DNA from: Lunularia cruciata
Taxonomy: Eukaryota > Streptophyta > Marchantiopsida > Lunulariales > Lunulariaceae
Length of the DNA: 64,000 nt
Assembly (NCBI GenBank): GCA_948567375.1
Contig: OX419760.1
Span: forward strand, 43,400,001-43,464,000
Direction of reading: 5' to 3'
Part shown: positions 1-12,130 of the stretch, in pieces
How the letters are laid out: every line of letters starts with the position of its first letter
How positions within the stretch are numbered: position 1 is the stretch's first letter
Made by a program: the position numbers and the translations under genes
Notes under the pieces: model-generated
What the model saw: only the letters and a program-made list of their open reading frames with translations
The model's database searches: none
What the model was told of the DNA's origin: nothing

Positions 1-463
1 TCAACAGGCGCTTACATCACAACGCTCTGACTGGAGCCATCCCAGTCGAGTTGACCAAGCTCCCCAGTTTGATTATGATGTAAGTCTATATCGAATTGGA
101 ACTAGATTTTGATCTTCTTCAAGTTATGTTCTTTACAGAACACTCTAGATCCAGAGTTGAACAAAATTAGCTATTCAAACTTTTGAACATTGAAATTGTT
201 CAAAACTGAACATCCGACTGACTTCTGAACTGATAAAACTGACTTCCGAACTGATATTCAGGCTAAGTTTAAGTCAGTTCCTAACTTAAACTGATCGCAA
301 GTCTTCCGGGACATGCCATTGAGAGACCATTTGATCTGTGGGAGTTCGTGCTAACCACTGTGAACATTGGCAATGCAGTGATCTCTCATACAACAGTCTC
401 TCCGGTACAATTCCCAAGTTCGCAACTGGCGTAATCACCCGGTACTCGAACATAAGATTTTAA
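1..463 (+). CDS. C-terminal end of a leucine-rich-repeat protein (partial, 5' part outside window)
   Basis: Two coding exons are visible, 1-79 and 379-463, joined by a GT-AG intron (donor gtaagt at 80, acceptor ag at 377-378). The exon join completes an Ile codon, and the reading runs through two plant-type LRR units (RLHHNALTGAIPVELTKLPS, then DLSYNSLSGTIPKF) to a TAA at 461-463. The LxxNxLxGxIPxxL pattern is that of extracellular plant LRRs. The protein stops about 15 residues after the last LRR, so this end has no transmembrane segment or kinase domain. It could be a secreted or malectin/LRR-type protein, or a truncated receptor. The LRR call is secure; the subfamily is not. Confidence 0.75.
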
Positions 464-2267
464 CTGGAAATGTTGATTCCTTTTGTTGTCTTCCTCTCAT
501 CAGGAAAAGGTTAAGAAATTAAAAGTGGTTGGAATGCAGAATGCAATCTGGTTTTATGGATTCTCGTTACACAATCGAGTTGCAGTGTATGATATTATCA
601 TGAGAATTAACTTTCATTGCTTTTAGCTTACATGAGTTAGGGTCTAATTTAAACTACTCGTGTAAAACAAGAGAGAAGATGTTGACTGTTACAGTTCGTG
701 AAAATGACATTGTGTAGTCTCGAAGGCAATCCAGGTCTGCATCCAGGACTCGACATGGTTAATTCCCGTTTGCCATGACTATCATCTTCAACGACGTGCG
801 GAGAATGAGGTGTAGAGCTTGCGCGCAGGAGTATACAGTGGAAAACCAACCATGAGATTTTGCAGATATAATCTATATACGCGCTAGTTTAGAGACCTCC
901 AAGAATAAGAGAGAACTTTCTACACTATAAAAAGCTAGCATTTCTTGTTTCTGCCGTTTCAAAAAAGGGGATTGTTCTAGCTCTTGTTCTACAGATAGGT
1001 ATCAATCTTAGTGTAATAAAGTTAGAACTTCATAGAGTCCATTAGTTTCAAGCATCCAATCGGTGCTTTTAAATAAAATTGTCTTTTGAGTTATATCAAT
1101 ATCTTCAGAACTTGAGAAATCTGTAAGCCAGAAATTGAAGAATATCAGTAAATTTGAACCACATCCGATTACCATCTAGTTCTGAATCTTTCCATGATGC
1201 AAATCGTACACCTCAGGTTCCAATTTGTCAAATTTTGAGTCTTTGAGTAAGGCTAATGCTAAGGCTCTCGTTAACCCTTGATCTCTCCACAGTGGTATGC
1301 CCTAACCCAAAGACACAATGCGATCGAATTTTTAATCTTTCATGGGTGCAGACAGATAGTGCATCTTTAGATTGATTTTGTTAACCTAATGTTCTCCCTT
1401 TGCTCCAAGTGTTCAATCTCCCATACTACATCTTTGTTCGATATTTCCCTACTAATTTTTCAAACCCAGTAGTCCACCAGACAAACCTTTGAGATCAATC
1501 AAACCAACTGATCCCCTCTTCTAACCCTTCCAGTGGTGGATGTGCCAATTAGCAAACATTTGACGGAGTAAATCACCTCATTCTAAGTCCTGAAGTAAAG
1601 ACTCTAGTGCATCATTTGGATGTTTTACACCGGGATCCACTCTCAGAGATGTATTTTCAAACACTAGCTATACAGCTTTATAAAGTTTTGATACTCGTCG
1701 GATTAATCATATGAGCTTGCTCATATGATTAATTTAGCTAAGATTTACATGAACAGGAAAAGATATTCATGTCCACTTGTTCAATCAGGTCCCCTACCAT
1801 GCCAATTAAGCAGCTCATTTATCATACAAAACTTGCTTGGAGGCTGGATGCCGGTTTCGGCAGCAACAAATTACTTTCAACGAATACCAACTCCTGTCTG
1901 GTCACTTGTAAGAACACGGATCGATGACAATCAAGAGGCATCTGAAACCGACCAATTGCATCAAAAACAATCTTTCTCAAATCCTCTTCTTCAATAATGA
2001 CTTACTGTCAACTCGCTGATTGTTTCGTTTCCACCTAAAATATACAGGCGTACTACGAAAATGTGACACCTCAAAAAAACTGTGGCACTGCATCTACTAC
2101 AATCTTAGCTCCATTTTACTGATTATACTCGCATATTAAACTGTAACCGATTGAGCAGTAAAACATCTAATTTTCCATCATCCCAAGCCATATTATCCAT
2201 ATCAGCATCCCTGTACTAACTCCAATATACATAGCGATCACACTATTACACACAAGAGTTTCAACAT
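464..2267. other. Intergenic region between the LRR gene and PDCD5
   Basis: This stretch must hold the 3' UTRs of the convergent LRR (+) and PDCD5 (-) genes. I see no convincing coding exon: the short ORFs at 649-849 (-) and 1725-1997 (+) lack recognisable domains. The one clear structure is a perfect inverted repeat at 1702-1733. Confidence 0.5.
1702..1733. repeat. Perfect 15-bp inverted repeat with 2-nt spacer
   Basis: Arms 1702-1716 and 1719-1733 are exact reverse complements (ATTAATCATATGAGC) separated by TT. It can form a tight hairpin in DNA or RNA. No flanking duplication was recognised. Confidence 0.85.
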
Positions 2268-4860
2268 TTAATAGTCTTCGTCCAAAACGCTTCTCCGACG
2301 CTGGATCTGCAATAGGGAAAAGACGCGCATTAAGTGCAACTTTTGTTAACATCAGTCTCGACCTAAAACTCAATCATGCTTCATTCGCGAGAAAGAAGTG
2401 GAAATTTATTGAACTCAATACTTACAGTCACTTTGGTTGTCTTCTTTTGAGACTGTTCATTGATCTGTTCCAACAAGGAGATCAAGCGCTCTTCAGATAC
2501 CTGACAAGACACAAAAGTCATTTTGCTGCAAATTAAATGAGTTGCAATAGAATTTCAGCTTGTGACCACACCCAAATTAAGAGGACAATTCACAGAAGAT
2601 TTAGGGTTCTCCGACACCTAAACACCGACCCGACGAGATTCTGAACCTGACAAGTGTTGCGCAGGTTGCAGGGTGGCTATCCCAAGAAGATCAAAACGCA
2701 GCAACAACATAAAGTAAGTGAGGTGTAAAATGGCTAATGATGACAAATTCACTAACCTTCTCAGTGATCTGTCCATATTGAGCACTTCGCAGTATCAGGT
2801 CTTCAACGCCTCTTGCTTTGTCGGGCTTCACAAGTGCGATTCGAGACACTGACCCAAAAATAAACAAGTTTTTACTTCTCACACCAGAAAGCATATAAAG
2901 AGTTTATGACATCTCCACTACCCTTAATACACTGAACATTTTTTACCCACAAATTGGAGCTTTTACCAGATCTGCGTGTATGAAAACAGCTCTAGTTGTC
3001 TGCGAGATTTACCAGGACGCACTTTGGGACTTCGATCTCATATTATGCAAAGCACAGACAGTCCCAGCTATACCAGAATGCAGCTAGACGAACATGAACC
3101 AAGGTCCTATAACGAACCATGACCCTTGTTTGCCCCTGATGACTTGGGAGAAAAGGACCTTACGTCGCTCCCGAGCCTCAGAGGACAACACCCTTGCCAA
3201 CATCATTTGTCGGCGTTCCTCAGCTTCTCTGTCAATATTTGAAAATACAACCGTTAACATATACAGTGACTGAAATTTTCCAACTGAAACTAAGAGCCTT
3301 ATGTCCACTGAAGTAGCTGTGAATGTTGAAAAATGCTGCACTGATACTATCTTATGAGGGTATTTTTTAAGGTGAAAGAGGTTTATTTAAGGTCACTGCA
3401 ACGCGTGTTTGTGGCGGAACCAAATTACAATGCATAGACAAAGAAATCATGACATCGTGTAATTCGAAACGCTACCAATAATGCAAAATGTACCTATTTT
3501 CAAATTCTTTCTCCTCTTTGGCACTCATGCAAGAAGGTTAACATGTGCCACACTCACCTTTTCTGCTCCTCCTGAGAGTCTTGTTGTTCTTTACTCTGTG
3601 GATACGATTGCTGCAATGCAATCCACAACAATCACAAAACTTATTACCTTCCGAAATACAACCAACGATAGCTGCAGTACGTAGGTTCTACTTATATCCT
3701 AAACAGTTGAAGTACCGAAAGTGCTCGATATCCTTGAGGCCGTGTAGGTTATGAGGAAAAAAATCAACGTCCAAGTTCTTTGTTTCCTGATGAAAGAATA
3801 CTGAATAGCTATGAGAAAACAATAGCGATGAAGTTCCTGTGTCCCTGCCTGCTTGTTAAATATACCTACACGAGGACGTGTGGGCCAACAAATTCAAAGC
3901 ATTATCTAAACCCTAGGATGTAAGTTAGCTATACCCCTGGGGCTCCAGCCCCACCGCCTTTGCCCATCAATTCCTGCATTCGGCGTTGTCTGAGGGCAGC
4001 TAACTCGGGGTCATCCTGCAAACGTATCAGTGCCCACGGTTAAAAGAGTAACCTCTTGATCTCTTGCAATGACTGGCCCAGAATAAAGTTGGCACGACAA
4101 TGGCAAGAAACCACCTCCAGTGCAAGACTGGCCCAGAATACAGTTGGCACGACAATAGCAAGAAACCACCTCCAGGCGAGTCCCTCAAGGTCATCAGATA
4201 TCGGTAGGGCTGCAGTTAGACCCTGATCAGCTCTGTCATGGTCTTCCAGCTAAGAAGACTGGCATTTTGATTGACTATCAGAGAGCAGACCAGAGGCATT
4301 ACCGCATAAGATTAGAAACTCAGCAGTCACTCCGTGATGATGAAGGGAAATCTAATAATTCTTAATTTTACTAGCTGAGATACAAAATAAACAACAGAAT
4401 TTCAAACTTCCGGATTTATTCACAGTTAACGCTAGATAATCCAAGTGTTCGGTAGTCATCAATTGGTACCAGAGAATAACTTAGTAAGAAACTTCATCGA
4501 CCTACCGCAACTTAATTTTAGCTAACAACCCGTCATCCAAAACTCAGTGTAACACTCAATGCTTCAACCCTAATGCCAATGTCTATTTCAGCTTGCACAA
4601 AAAGACTCCCAAACACATCACAACTGAATGGCCAATCTCTCTAACTACCAATTGTCTGCCAGACACATTTCCGCAGCTAATGGCGCCAACTAAATCGTAA
4701 TCTTCCTTTAAGCACAACATCATCGAGTCTCGAACTTCTACTTGAATTGCTAATCATCTACGACGCAAAAAGCATGGCGCAACCGGGTCGCAACCAGAGG
4801 AGAAGCAGACAAATCACATCAAGGTCGAATTGAGAGGGTCCAGTACTATGCACTCACCAT
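2268..4860 (-). CDS. PDCD5: PDCD5 homologue (programmed cell death 5 / TFAR19-like DNA-binding protein)
   Basis: Seven coding exons on the minus strand give a 130-residue protein: 4858-4860 (ATG only), 3935-4015, 3558-3595, 3164-3228, 2757-2848, 2426-2500 and 2268-2306 (stop TAA 2268-2270). All introns are GT-AG and the phases match. The protein has the whole PDCD5 layout: N-terminal helix (DDPELAALRQRRMQELMGK), a Gln/Glu-rich linker, the triple-helix core with REAEERRQMMLARVLSSEAR, RLSRIALVKPDKARGVEDLI and YGQITEKVSEERLISLLEQI, and a basic tail IQRRRSVLDEDY. Length and order match animal and plant family members. PDCD5 proteins are small conserved proteins linked to cell death and chaperonin/TIP60 binding in animals; the plant role is less clear. 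The first coding exon is a lone ATG directly before gtgagt, so the start depends on that splice. The gene is divergent from the DUF6817 gene. Confidence 0.93.
4065..4175. repeat. Tandem duplication of about 56 bp in PDCD5 intron 1
   Basis: Copy 1 (4065-4120) and copy 2 (4121-4175) both read tgcaa...gactggcccagaata...ccacctccag with only a few differences. The duplication sits in the first intron, between the ATG exon and exon 2. Confidence 0.85.
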
Positions 4861-5363
4861 GGTTACGTCCTTGACTGAAAACAAGAATTATCAAAAATCT
4901 CCTTCGCAGTTCGATAGATCGATCGACTAAGAAGAAGAAGCGAAACAAAATCCTCTTTCGATTTCTCCTTCAGTTCGCTGTCTTGAAGAGCGTCCTTCGC
5001 CTCCAGTGTTCCTACAACTAGGTAAGGAAGACCTGTGCTTTCTGTCCCAAACATTAAGAAAAACCCTTCCTTAGATTGAGAGTCGTAGGACTGCAGGACC
5101 ATAACTGCGACGATTCATCTCTCACCTCGTCCGCAGGTGGCGCCTTGAGGTGTTTTCCACGTCAGCCTCTACCTCCAAGCACGTGCCAGCAGCTCAGCGA
5201 CAGCTCACATTGGCATTAGCTGATGTGTAAAGATAGCAATGTGTCCTCCCCCGCTCCACCTCACACTTATGTGGGCGGACGGCGGAGAGCTCGGCGAATT
5301 TGGTCTCGAGAGCTCTTTCACTCTCTTGGAATCCATCGACAATTTAGAGCACGAAGATTGAAG
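4861..5363. promoter_or_regulatory. Shared divergent promoter region of PDCD5 (-) and the DUF6817 gene (+)
   Basis: The two start regions face away from each other across about 0.5 kb. The stretch contains a G-box core CACGTG at 5180-5185 and an ACGT core in CCACGTCAG at about 5157-5165, both common plant bZIP/bHLH sites. I see no clear TATA box. A 79-codon minus-strand ORF (5102-4863) ends 2 nt before the PDCD5 ATG and would be an upstream ORF if the transcript starts beyond 5102; it resembles no known protein. Confidence 0.45.
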
Positions 5364-5626
5364 ATGGTTAGTTCGTTTCTTTCTCACGGTGATGATGGTG
5401 AATTTCGTCAGTCATGGATGACTCTAGCATTAGGGAGGCGTCGAGAAAGTGAGCGAAGTCTTTACATTTTTAGTTCTTCCTTAGCTAAACTTTGCAATTT
5501 AACGAAGACATTGAACTAATGAGGAGTTGATTTGATGAGTTTCATGAATGGTAGAACATGGAAGTTAAGGATCAGAACCCACTTACTGCTTCTTGAAGTT
5601 TTTTCCATGCATGGAAAAAGTAGGGG

Positions 5627-6979
5627 ATGTTGATCTACATCTGTGATATCCAATATGTGACTCTCTGTGGTCTCTGCTTGGTTCTTCGGCAGCGGGAGTT
5701 GGGGGATCTGGAAGATGATTTGAACAAGTTGATCACGGGTGGGCCTGGTTTCGAGAATGGGGAGATTAGCTACTCTGCAAGACTGGAGTACGCGAAGCTG
5801 TTCATCCGGGATGAGTTGGAGAAGATAGATCCCAAGCTGCCTGGTTTTCTTAGAAAGTTGAAGGATGTAGGGGCGACAGAGTGCTGGCACAAGCATGGGA
5901 CTTTCTTCGAGCATCTCTACGGTACATATCGGATTATCAAGATGTGGAATGTTGCTGACTCTGTGGCCCGGTGTGCCCTTTTCCATTCAGCGTACTCCAA
6001 CTCTTATGTGAATTTGGCTATTTTTGAACCGAATGTCGATCGTCAGGTTGTCCGTGACCTTATAGGAGATGAAGCAGAAGAACTTGTCCAGTTATTTTGT
6101 GTTGTACCCAGACAACAACTCATCTTTGACATGCTGATTTTAAAGTACACTGATGAGGAACTTTTGGAGCTTCTGGACGCTTACACAGATACCACTAGGA
6201 CGAGTAAAAAGAGTCCTGTGATTCCACCAAATGGGTTGTTGGTCAAAAATATTCGTACTGGAGGAGACCTGATGGTTCCTCCCAAGCTTATTGCGATTTT
6301 TCTCATTCTTACAATTGCAGACTTTGTGGATCAGTTCTATGGTTGGCAGGATGACATGTTTGATAACAGAGATGGGAGGTTTAGCTTTGCTGGAGATCAG
6401 TGGACAGCAATATGGCCTGGAGATGGAAGACCAGGCCGTACGGCCAACTTGTCTTCTCGCCTAGGGGTTATGGCAAACGTGATTCTTCGAGAAATTGCTG
6501 TGTATGAGGAGAAGGAAAGGAGAGAGGGAACGGGGGTGGCCTTGGAAAGCAGACCCTTTGCTAATCTTTCAATCACGGTTCCTCCTGTTTTTAAAAACTG
6601 CACTGTCATCGTGTCTCCTGAAGATGTAGTTGAGGCTGTTAATCTGTACTGGAGTGTCTTTCCAGTGGGTGATGACGGAAAGCCCCAGTCACCAGAAGCA
6701 GTGAAGCCCAAGCTCATCAAAGCTTCCCAAAAGAATCCTTTCCTGGCGGAACCTTATGTGGTACTGACACAAGTGCTTCTCAGTGAGGGGAATTATGAAG
6801 AAGCTGAAAAACAAGTTGCTGAAGGTCTGAGGTTGTTGATGGAATGGGGCGTTCAGTGGGACAAAAGGATGACTTGGGAAGGATGGATCTGTTGGGCTCG
6901 TGTTCTCCAATTGAATGCCAAGGAGAGGAATTGGGCAAAGAGTGCGTGGGATATCAATGGCCTTGGCTTGGTACAGTGA
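5627..6979 (+). CDS. DUF6817-type plant protein with C-terminal TPR-like helices
   Basis: A single long exon encodes the conserved part. From about residue 65 the protein has FLRKLKDVGATECWHKHGTF, then FEHLYGTYRIIKMWNVADSV, then a paired-residue stretch ALFHSAYSNSYVN and IGDEAEELVQLFCVVPRQQ. This His/Asp-rich helical pattern is typical of the DUF6817 (HD-like) family. A middle segment with GDQWTAIWPGDGRPGR follows, then TPR-like helices (NYEEAEKQVAEGLRLLMEWG) and the usual terminus AWDINGLGLVQ-stop. Function is unknown. The first residues to about 24 are probably intron: a good acceptor (ttcttcggcag) precedes RELGDLEDDLNKL at 5695. An upstream exon beginning at ATG 5364 (MVSSFLSHGDDGEF) is plausible, but its donor gtgagc does not match the phase, so the true N-terminus is unresolved. 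Confidence 0.8.
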   Translation: MLIYICDIQYVTLCGLCLVLRQRELGDLEDDLNKLITGGPGFENGEISYSARLEYAKLFIRDELEKIDPKLPGFLRKLKDVGATECWHKHGTFFEHLYGTYRIIKMWNVADSVARCALFHSAYSNSYVNLAIFEPNVDRQVVRDLIGDEAEELVQLFCVVPRQQLIFDMLILKYTDEELLELLDAYTDTTRTSKKSPVIPPNGLLVKNIRTGGDLMVPPKLIAIFLILTIADFVDQFYGWQDDMFDNRDGRFSFAGDQWTAIWPGDGRPGRTANLSSRLGVMANVILREIAVYEEKERREGTGVALESRPFANLSITVPPVFKNCTVIVSPEDVVEAVNLYWSVFPVGDDGKPQSPEAVKPKLIKASQKNPFLAEPYVVLTQVLLSEGNYEEAEKQVAEGLRLLMEWGVQWDKRMTWEGWICWARVLQLNAKERNWAKSAWDINGLGLVQ

Positions 6980-8908
6980 ATAGATTGCTGAACTCAGCAA
7001 GAACAGCAGATATGCTGACTATGACATGTGTATAAAGGACCTGCCTCACCGGCTGTAACCTTTTTACGTCTACCAAGGAGTAAGAAGCCTTATTTGTTTC
7101 AATATAGTGACGACTTGTTGCTTGACTAGACTGGTCTTTGCTATGGATGATCTGTACAGGAGTAGACTCGAGAGAGAACATCTTATGCTATTTTTTTATG
7201 CTACAGTAAATTTTACTCCTAAGGTTTGAATATGCTACACTAAGGTGAATAGAGGCATACTTACGCACTGGTGTACTTACGTCTCATATGTATCGGCTCC
7301 AAGTTAATCCAACTTGCCGGGTGTAACGGGGTTTAGTAGCGTATGCCTAACGATTTTCACATTGTTGATCACATGTTTCCTATGCAAAACTTGTGATAAC
7401 TGACGGAGTACTTTTCCCAACATCCTTTTATATTCAATTTCCAGCAAGTCTGGTCATTGTCGTGTACAGTATGCCAACAAAGGCGTGTATTACACGTCTA
7501 AAGTTTTACTACCCGCCGGTTAATCTGCTTGTCTAAAGGCTATTTTGAATTTGCCAAAACATTTCACACTGGTGATAAGGGTTGGCGTTGTAATGGACTA
7601 ATAATTGCACACTGCATACAAGTGGTCTCCGTTGCCAGGAAGGGAGTGGATTACGATTGAATACGCTGCTGAAACCCAAATAGACCAAAGATGGGCTTCG
7701 CTTGCATCATAGCTATCCGACTTGATACCAGACTTGTCATATGCTTCGGAGAAGTGGCAGATTGTGCAAGATCTCTAGATCGTTGGGAGTGTGCACAAAA
7801 GTGTGAAGTTGAAGTTACTACAGTCAAGGCGGAAACTTAAAAGTAACTAGGTTGTTGAGGAGTTATGGTGTCAGCCATGCACAGCGTAGCGTGTCTCAGA
7901 TGTGGATGACCAAACGGGAAGCAATTACAGTACTCAGATTAAGAAGAAACTATAAAAATGATGCTGATGGGCCCATGTAACTGATTTGGGCAGATGCCGG
8001 ACAGACATGTCTATTTGAATGTCTGTGTCATGATTTGAATGCACAACAGTTGCTCCTCGTCTCAACTTGAGAACCATCGAATAGTTTCCATTTGATTGGA
8101 CTCATACTTCTAACGTCTCCTGCTCTGACATTCTCTCCTCGTGTTTAATTAAGGGAAGCTAGAACATTCGCATCAAACTAGCAGACTTATCTGAATTATG
8201 ATGAGCTTATGAGCACTCGTAACTTTCCGAGGAAGTATCAATCTTTCTTAACACTAACTAAGAGAACACATCATGTTCACCTTCTACAAATCTTTTGAGT
8301 TCTCCAAAACAGGAAGAGAATTGCAGTAAATCAATGGAATACTCGTAAACTCGCATTATTGTATTACTTTTACGGTTTTCCAGCTTCTTAGACGGGAATG
8401 AACACATGCATCCAGCAGAAGCAACTATCGCGCAAGAGCACACATTGGTGGATTCAGGTCATAAGCCATAGAAGCGACAAATTTACTGCGGAGAATTTCC
8501 TCATCAAGCACCCTTCTTGACTAAAATGAATGCCCTCACTAGGTTTCTTTGAGTTTCTAACCTCCCTAGACTTCGGATGCACCAAAACTGTATCAGGGGT
8601 CGTCCAGTATTAGCTACAGCGAGCGAAATGTCCAAAACCTGACCCGGAGATAGAACTCAAGACACAGTTCCGATGTTGCACACAAACAGAAGGGAGAACT
8701 CGATCGATCAACTCATCCTTTCTAACATCCAACTCATCAACACTTTCCACGCGGTCGTCTTTACATACTGCAAAAGGCCTCAATGCTTCAAGTGATTTTG
8801 GAATGATTTATTTACAGAGGTATATAATATACCTCTATCTAATGAACCATTAGCAAGAACTAAGTGGTAATGAGAAGTAACTGTACAGAGAGAGTTATGT
8901 CAATCGTG
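6980..8908. other. Intergenic region between convergent DUF6817 and F-box/RCC1 genes
   Basis: This must hold both 3' UTRs. I see no further exon with recognisable homology on either strand. A short perfect inverted repeat lies at 8816-8836. Confidence 0.5.
8816..8836. repeat. 10-bp inverted repeat downstream of the RCC1 stop codon
   Basis: AGAGGTATAT, one A, then ATATACCTCT. The hairpin lies about 75 bp past the stop of the minus-strand RCC1 gene, within its probable 3' UTR or poly(A) region. Confidence 0.7.
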
Positions 8909-11900
8909 TTATAGTAGAAGAGGAGCCTCGAGGAGGAATTTTGGATCAAAATTCAACTGGCATTTCGCCCTATCCCCAAATCCCAACAGTAAGCCTTCGC
9001 AAGAAGTAGCTACAGCGTGATAGTTACCTGCACTTATTTGAGCTATATGGACTCCATGAATAAGCTCAGGTTCTAAAACCTTCTCAGAAGCACCTTTGTC
9101 CTCAAAACCCAAAGCGCCGTAGCTCGTCCATCCAAATGCAAAGAGCTCACTAGAGTCAGTGAGCACAAAAGTTTTCCTCCTCCTTGCTGTAACCTGAGGC
9201 ACCATAACAAACGAGAACTTCTCTTGAGCTACTAGAACCAGCAGCAAACCGAGACAAGAAGTGAAAGTTGAGCATGCCCTCTTACTTAAGAGATATTATC
9301 CCAGCTTGAAGTCTGAAACCAAACTCCCTGACTGCTTACATGCACTTCAAGGACATATCTCAAGTCAAAAGTTCTGTAGCACTGTACCTGTACAGCCCGG
9401 ATATCCTTAAGTTTCTCGACCAGTTTTGGAATCGTCTGATCCTCTTCATTACCATGTCCCAATGGTCCGCAATAACCTTTGCCCCAAGTATATACCTGTT
9501 AAAACAAGGGCACGCAATTCCGAGGTTAATTTTCTCGTCTATCTCGTTTGAAGTAGATCTAAACTCCAGTCATTATGGACGAAGTTCGGACAAGAAGTTC
9601 TTTGTCCTAGGGGCTGAACTAAATAGTGATTGCGATGGTAAAAGTTTGACTAACAACGATAATTGTGAGTTTCTGACCCTGGACTCCATCTTAGCAGCCT
9701 CTAACCAGCTAATGGTTTAGCATGAAGTGGTTCAGCACTAGGTTCTTCGTGGGTACTCCACGATCTTCATCATGAGGACCACTGCCGATAACTAACTCCT
9801 GTCTAGAAGGCAGAAGCGTTTAAGAAGTGATTAGCTCACACGTTGAGAATCTGAAGTTGATTAAGACTCCTTTGTACTTTGGAAGGGAAACAACTTCATT
9901 TTTACACGTGAGCAATCAGTTGGTGCAGCATTCAGTCCATCCCACAGTAGTCCACAGTTACTTCTATTTGGATCCCAACTAACACTAGCACAGCGAACAA
10001 CCTACCCCAACTTGTCCTGCGATAGTACAAGCCTAATTTGGTCCATCCAGCTAGAACGACTGACATGAAACTTACATGTCCTAGAGAATCAATTGCAACG
10101 GAATGCTCGTCTCCGGCAGCGACAGCGGTGATAAATGCCTTTTGCTCGTCAAAAAAGAGCACCTTTCGCGGCTCCTGTACATTTGCGAACTCCCCGTGAC
10201 CAAGACAGTAGTTGTTCCCAGACCCAAAGGAATAAAGATCTCCATTCTCAAGCACAGCCAATGTATAGCTCGTTCCTGTGGCAATCTGGATAACAGGACC
10301 CACAGTTGCTAGGGTCTCAACTCGAACTGGACGGGACTGCTCTACCATATCATCATGCCCTAGCTGCCCTTGTGAAGAACTTCCCCAGGTATATACTACT
10401 CCTTCTTGAGTAAGCGCAGCGGTAAAACTTAGGCCTGTGGACACCTGAAGAAAACCGAGAGGAAGGACGCTCATTGGCAACAGCGGGCCAACTTGTGTAA
10501 ATCAAAAGATTTGTCGATGTTTACGCATTTGGCTGAGACATCAACTAGAGCGATTGAATTAGCTTCAGAAATTTAGCGAACTGACAGTCGAGCACAGTAG
10601 CAGATTTACACTTCGGCGGAGGGAGGATTAAGATGAGGTAAAGCGCACCTGTTTACAAGGTATGCCTCTTAAAGACTCAACAATTTTCGGTTTGGGTATT
10701 CGACCCCCTAGATCTCCATGTCCGCAACAATTCGAAGAGTTGTCTCCATAGGTATACACCTGTACATTGAGGGTCACAGCACTTAACTTGGTAAAATAAT
10801 ACAAAGGGGTGTCATTGCATACTTAGAAGTCAACAAGCGCTACCATATGAATACTTAGAACGTCCAAAGGTTAACACATGTAGCTCAAACTCTTAGTAAT
10901 CACTAGTTCACTTGCTCTCCAGAGATACTGCCAAGTCCAATTAGTCAAAGAAGAAGGGCGAGGTTTCCAGCAGGCCAACTTACAGCTCCGTTTCTTGTGA
11001 CCAGGGCGACATGTTGATGATTTCCTGAAACTTGACTTACAGGCAAGCCCATTGGTACGTTAATAACAACTGGCGAACGGCACTCTGACACCGATGGATC
11101 TTGGCCTAAAACTCCAAATTGATTAGACCCAACTCCAAACAAAGTTCCTTTCCAGTCAATAAAAAGAGTGTGGTACTTCCCCGCAATAACTTGCACCTGC
11201 GAAATACACACCCAAAACTTGTCAACGGTTGGGAGCATTGATGTTTGGAGCTGGCTATGACCACAAGCTTTGAAACAATAACACTCACGTTCAAACCTCT
11301 TCAACGTGGCCGTTAAGAGTTGTGCTTTAAGTTTTGCAAATTGAAAAAGTGATATAGGAAACGGTCCATGTGGATAACACAAAGGATCTCACATTAAACA
11401 ACTGGAATGAGCAAAGCACAGAGCCCACATACTCCGGCATAGGAACGGTAATATTCGAGATATGATATCATTCTCAACGTCTCTTTTCATTTCTATCACG
11501 GTATTAAGAGCTCTTTCTGAAAGCTACACTCAACCCTGGCTGGAAATGTGCAAATACACCGAATTCTATCTAGGAGATGAGTGAGATTGATTGAGAAGAT
11601 CAAGAGATCCTCAAGTCCCAGTTTCATGTACTACTTCTAACATTGCACGCTATCCTTGAATGGTGAACGGTGACCAGCACGGATGCACGAATGCACGTGG
11701 CAATAAGGTCGGAATATCTTAGGGGGTAGGCGACTCACATAATTCTCACAATGCTCCATTCAACTCAGATACATAACGCTTGATGGTGGCTTACTTTTCC
11801 ATCAACTGTAGACACACCGTGTGCAGCTTGCTGGAATGCCCTGAGGAATCTCAGCACCCACTTCCAGTTTCCATAACAACGATCTACGAGCTGTAACTGA

Positions 11901-12130
11901 AGGTGTTTAGGCAAACGTTTGAAGAGACTATCGGATTGACATGATTGAATTGCTATATTTTCGGCCATAGACTTGAACCGGACAGGACCAACGCCACTAG
12001 CAGCTCTAAACGTGTAACAGGATGCCTCCAAGCTAGCCAGATCGGTTGCTCCTAAATCTCCTAACTGAAGAATCTTCTGCAGCAGGTGGTGGGGCAGTTG
12101 ATCGAGTCCTAGAGCTCCATCATCCCCCAT
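8909..12130 (-). CDS. F-box / RCC1-repeat (beta-propeller) protein
   Basis: Six minus-strand exons, all GT-AG and phase 0: 11795-12130, 10984-11196, 10649-10759, 10076-10444, 9388-9495 and 8909-9193 (stop TAA 8909-8911), giving 473 residues. Exon 1 has an F-box-like start (LDQLPHHLLQKILQLGDLGA, then DLASLEASCYTF). The other exons carry RCC1 blades with the typical GxxHTL and YxWGxxxxGQLGH signatures: IAGKYHTLFIDWKG, VYTYGDNSSNCCGHGDLGG, VVYTWGSSSQGQLGHDDMVE, GDLYSFGSGNNYCLGHGEF, VYTWGKGYCGPLGHGNEED and LFAFGWTSYGALGFEDKG. Exon boundaries fall at the blades' VYTWG strands. RCC1 propellers bind Ran, chromatin or partner proteins; an F-box would recruit an SCF ubiquitin ligase, so a substrate-adaptor role is an inference. 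A similar F-box/RCC1 layout occurs in plant RCC1-family proteins. A further small exon inside the 600-bp intron 1 cannot be excluded. Confidence 0.88.

Noticed and set aside
1725-1997. 90-codon plus-strand ORF after the palindrome
   Set aside because: No recognisable domain, no splice context, and it lies where two 3' UTRs converge.
4863-5102. 79-codon ORF just upstream of the PDCD5 start as a separate gene
   Set aside because: It lies in the likely 5' UTR/promoter and resembles nothing; kept only as a possible upstream ORF.
5516-5986. 156-codon minus-strand ORF over the DUF6817 gene
   Set aside because: It is the antisense shadow of a clearly conserved coding exon.
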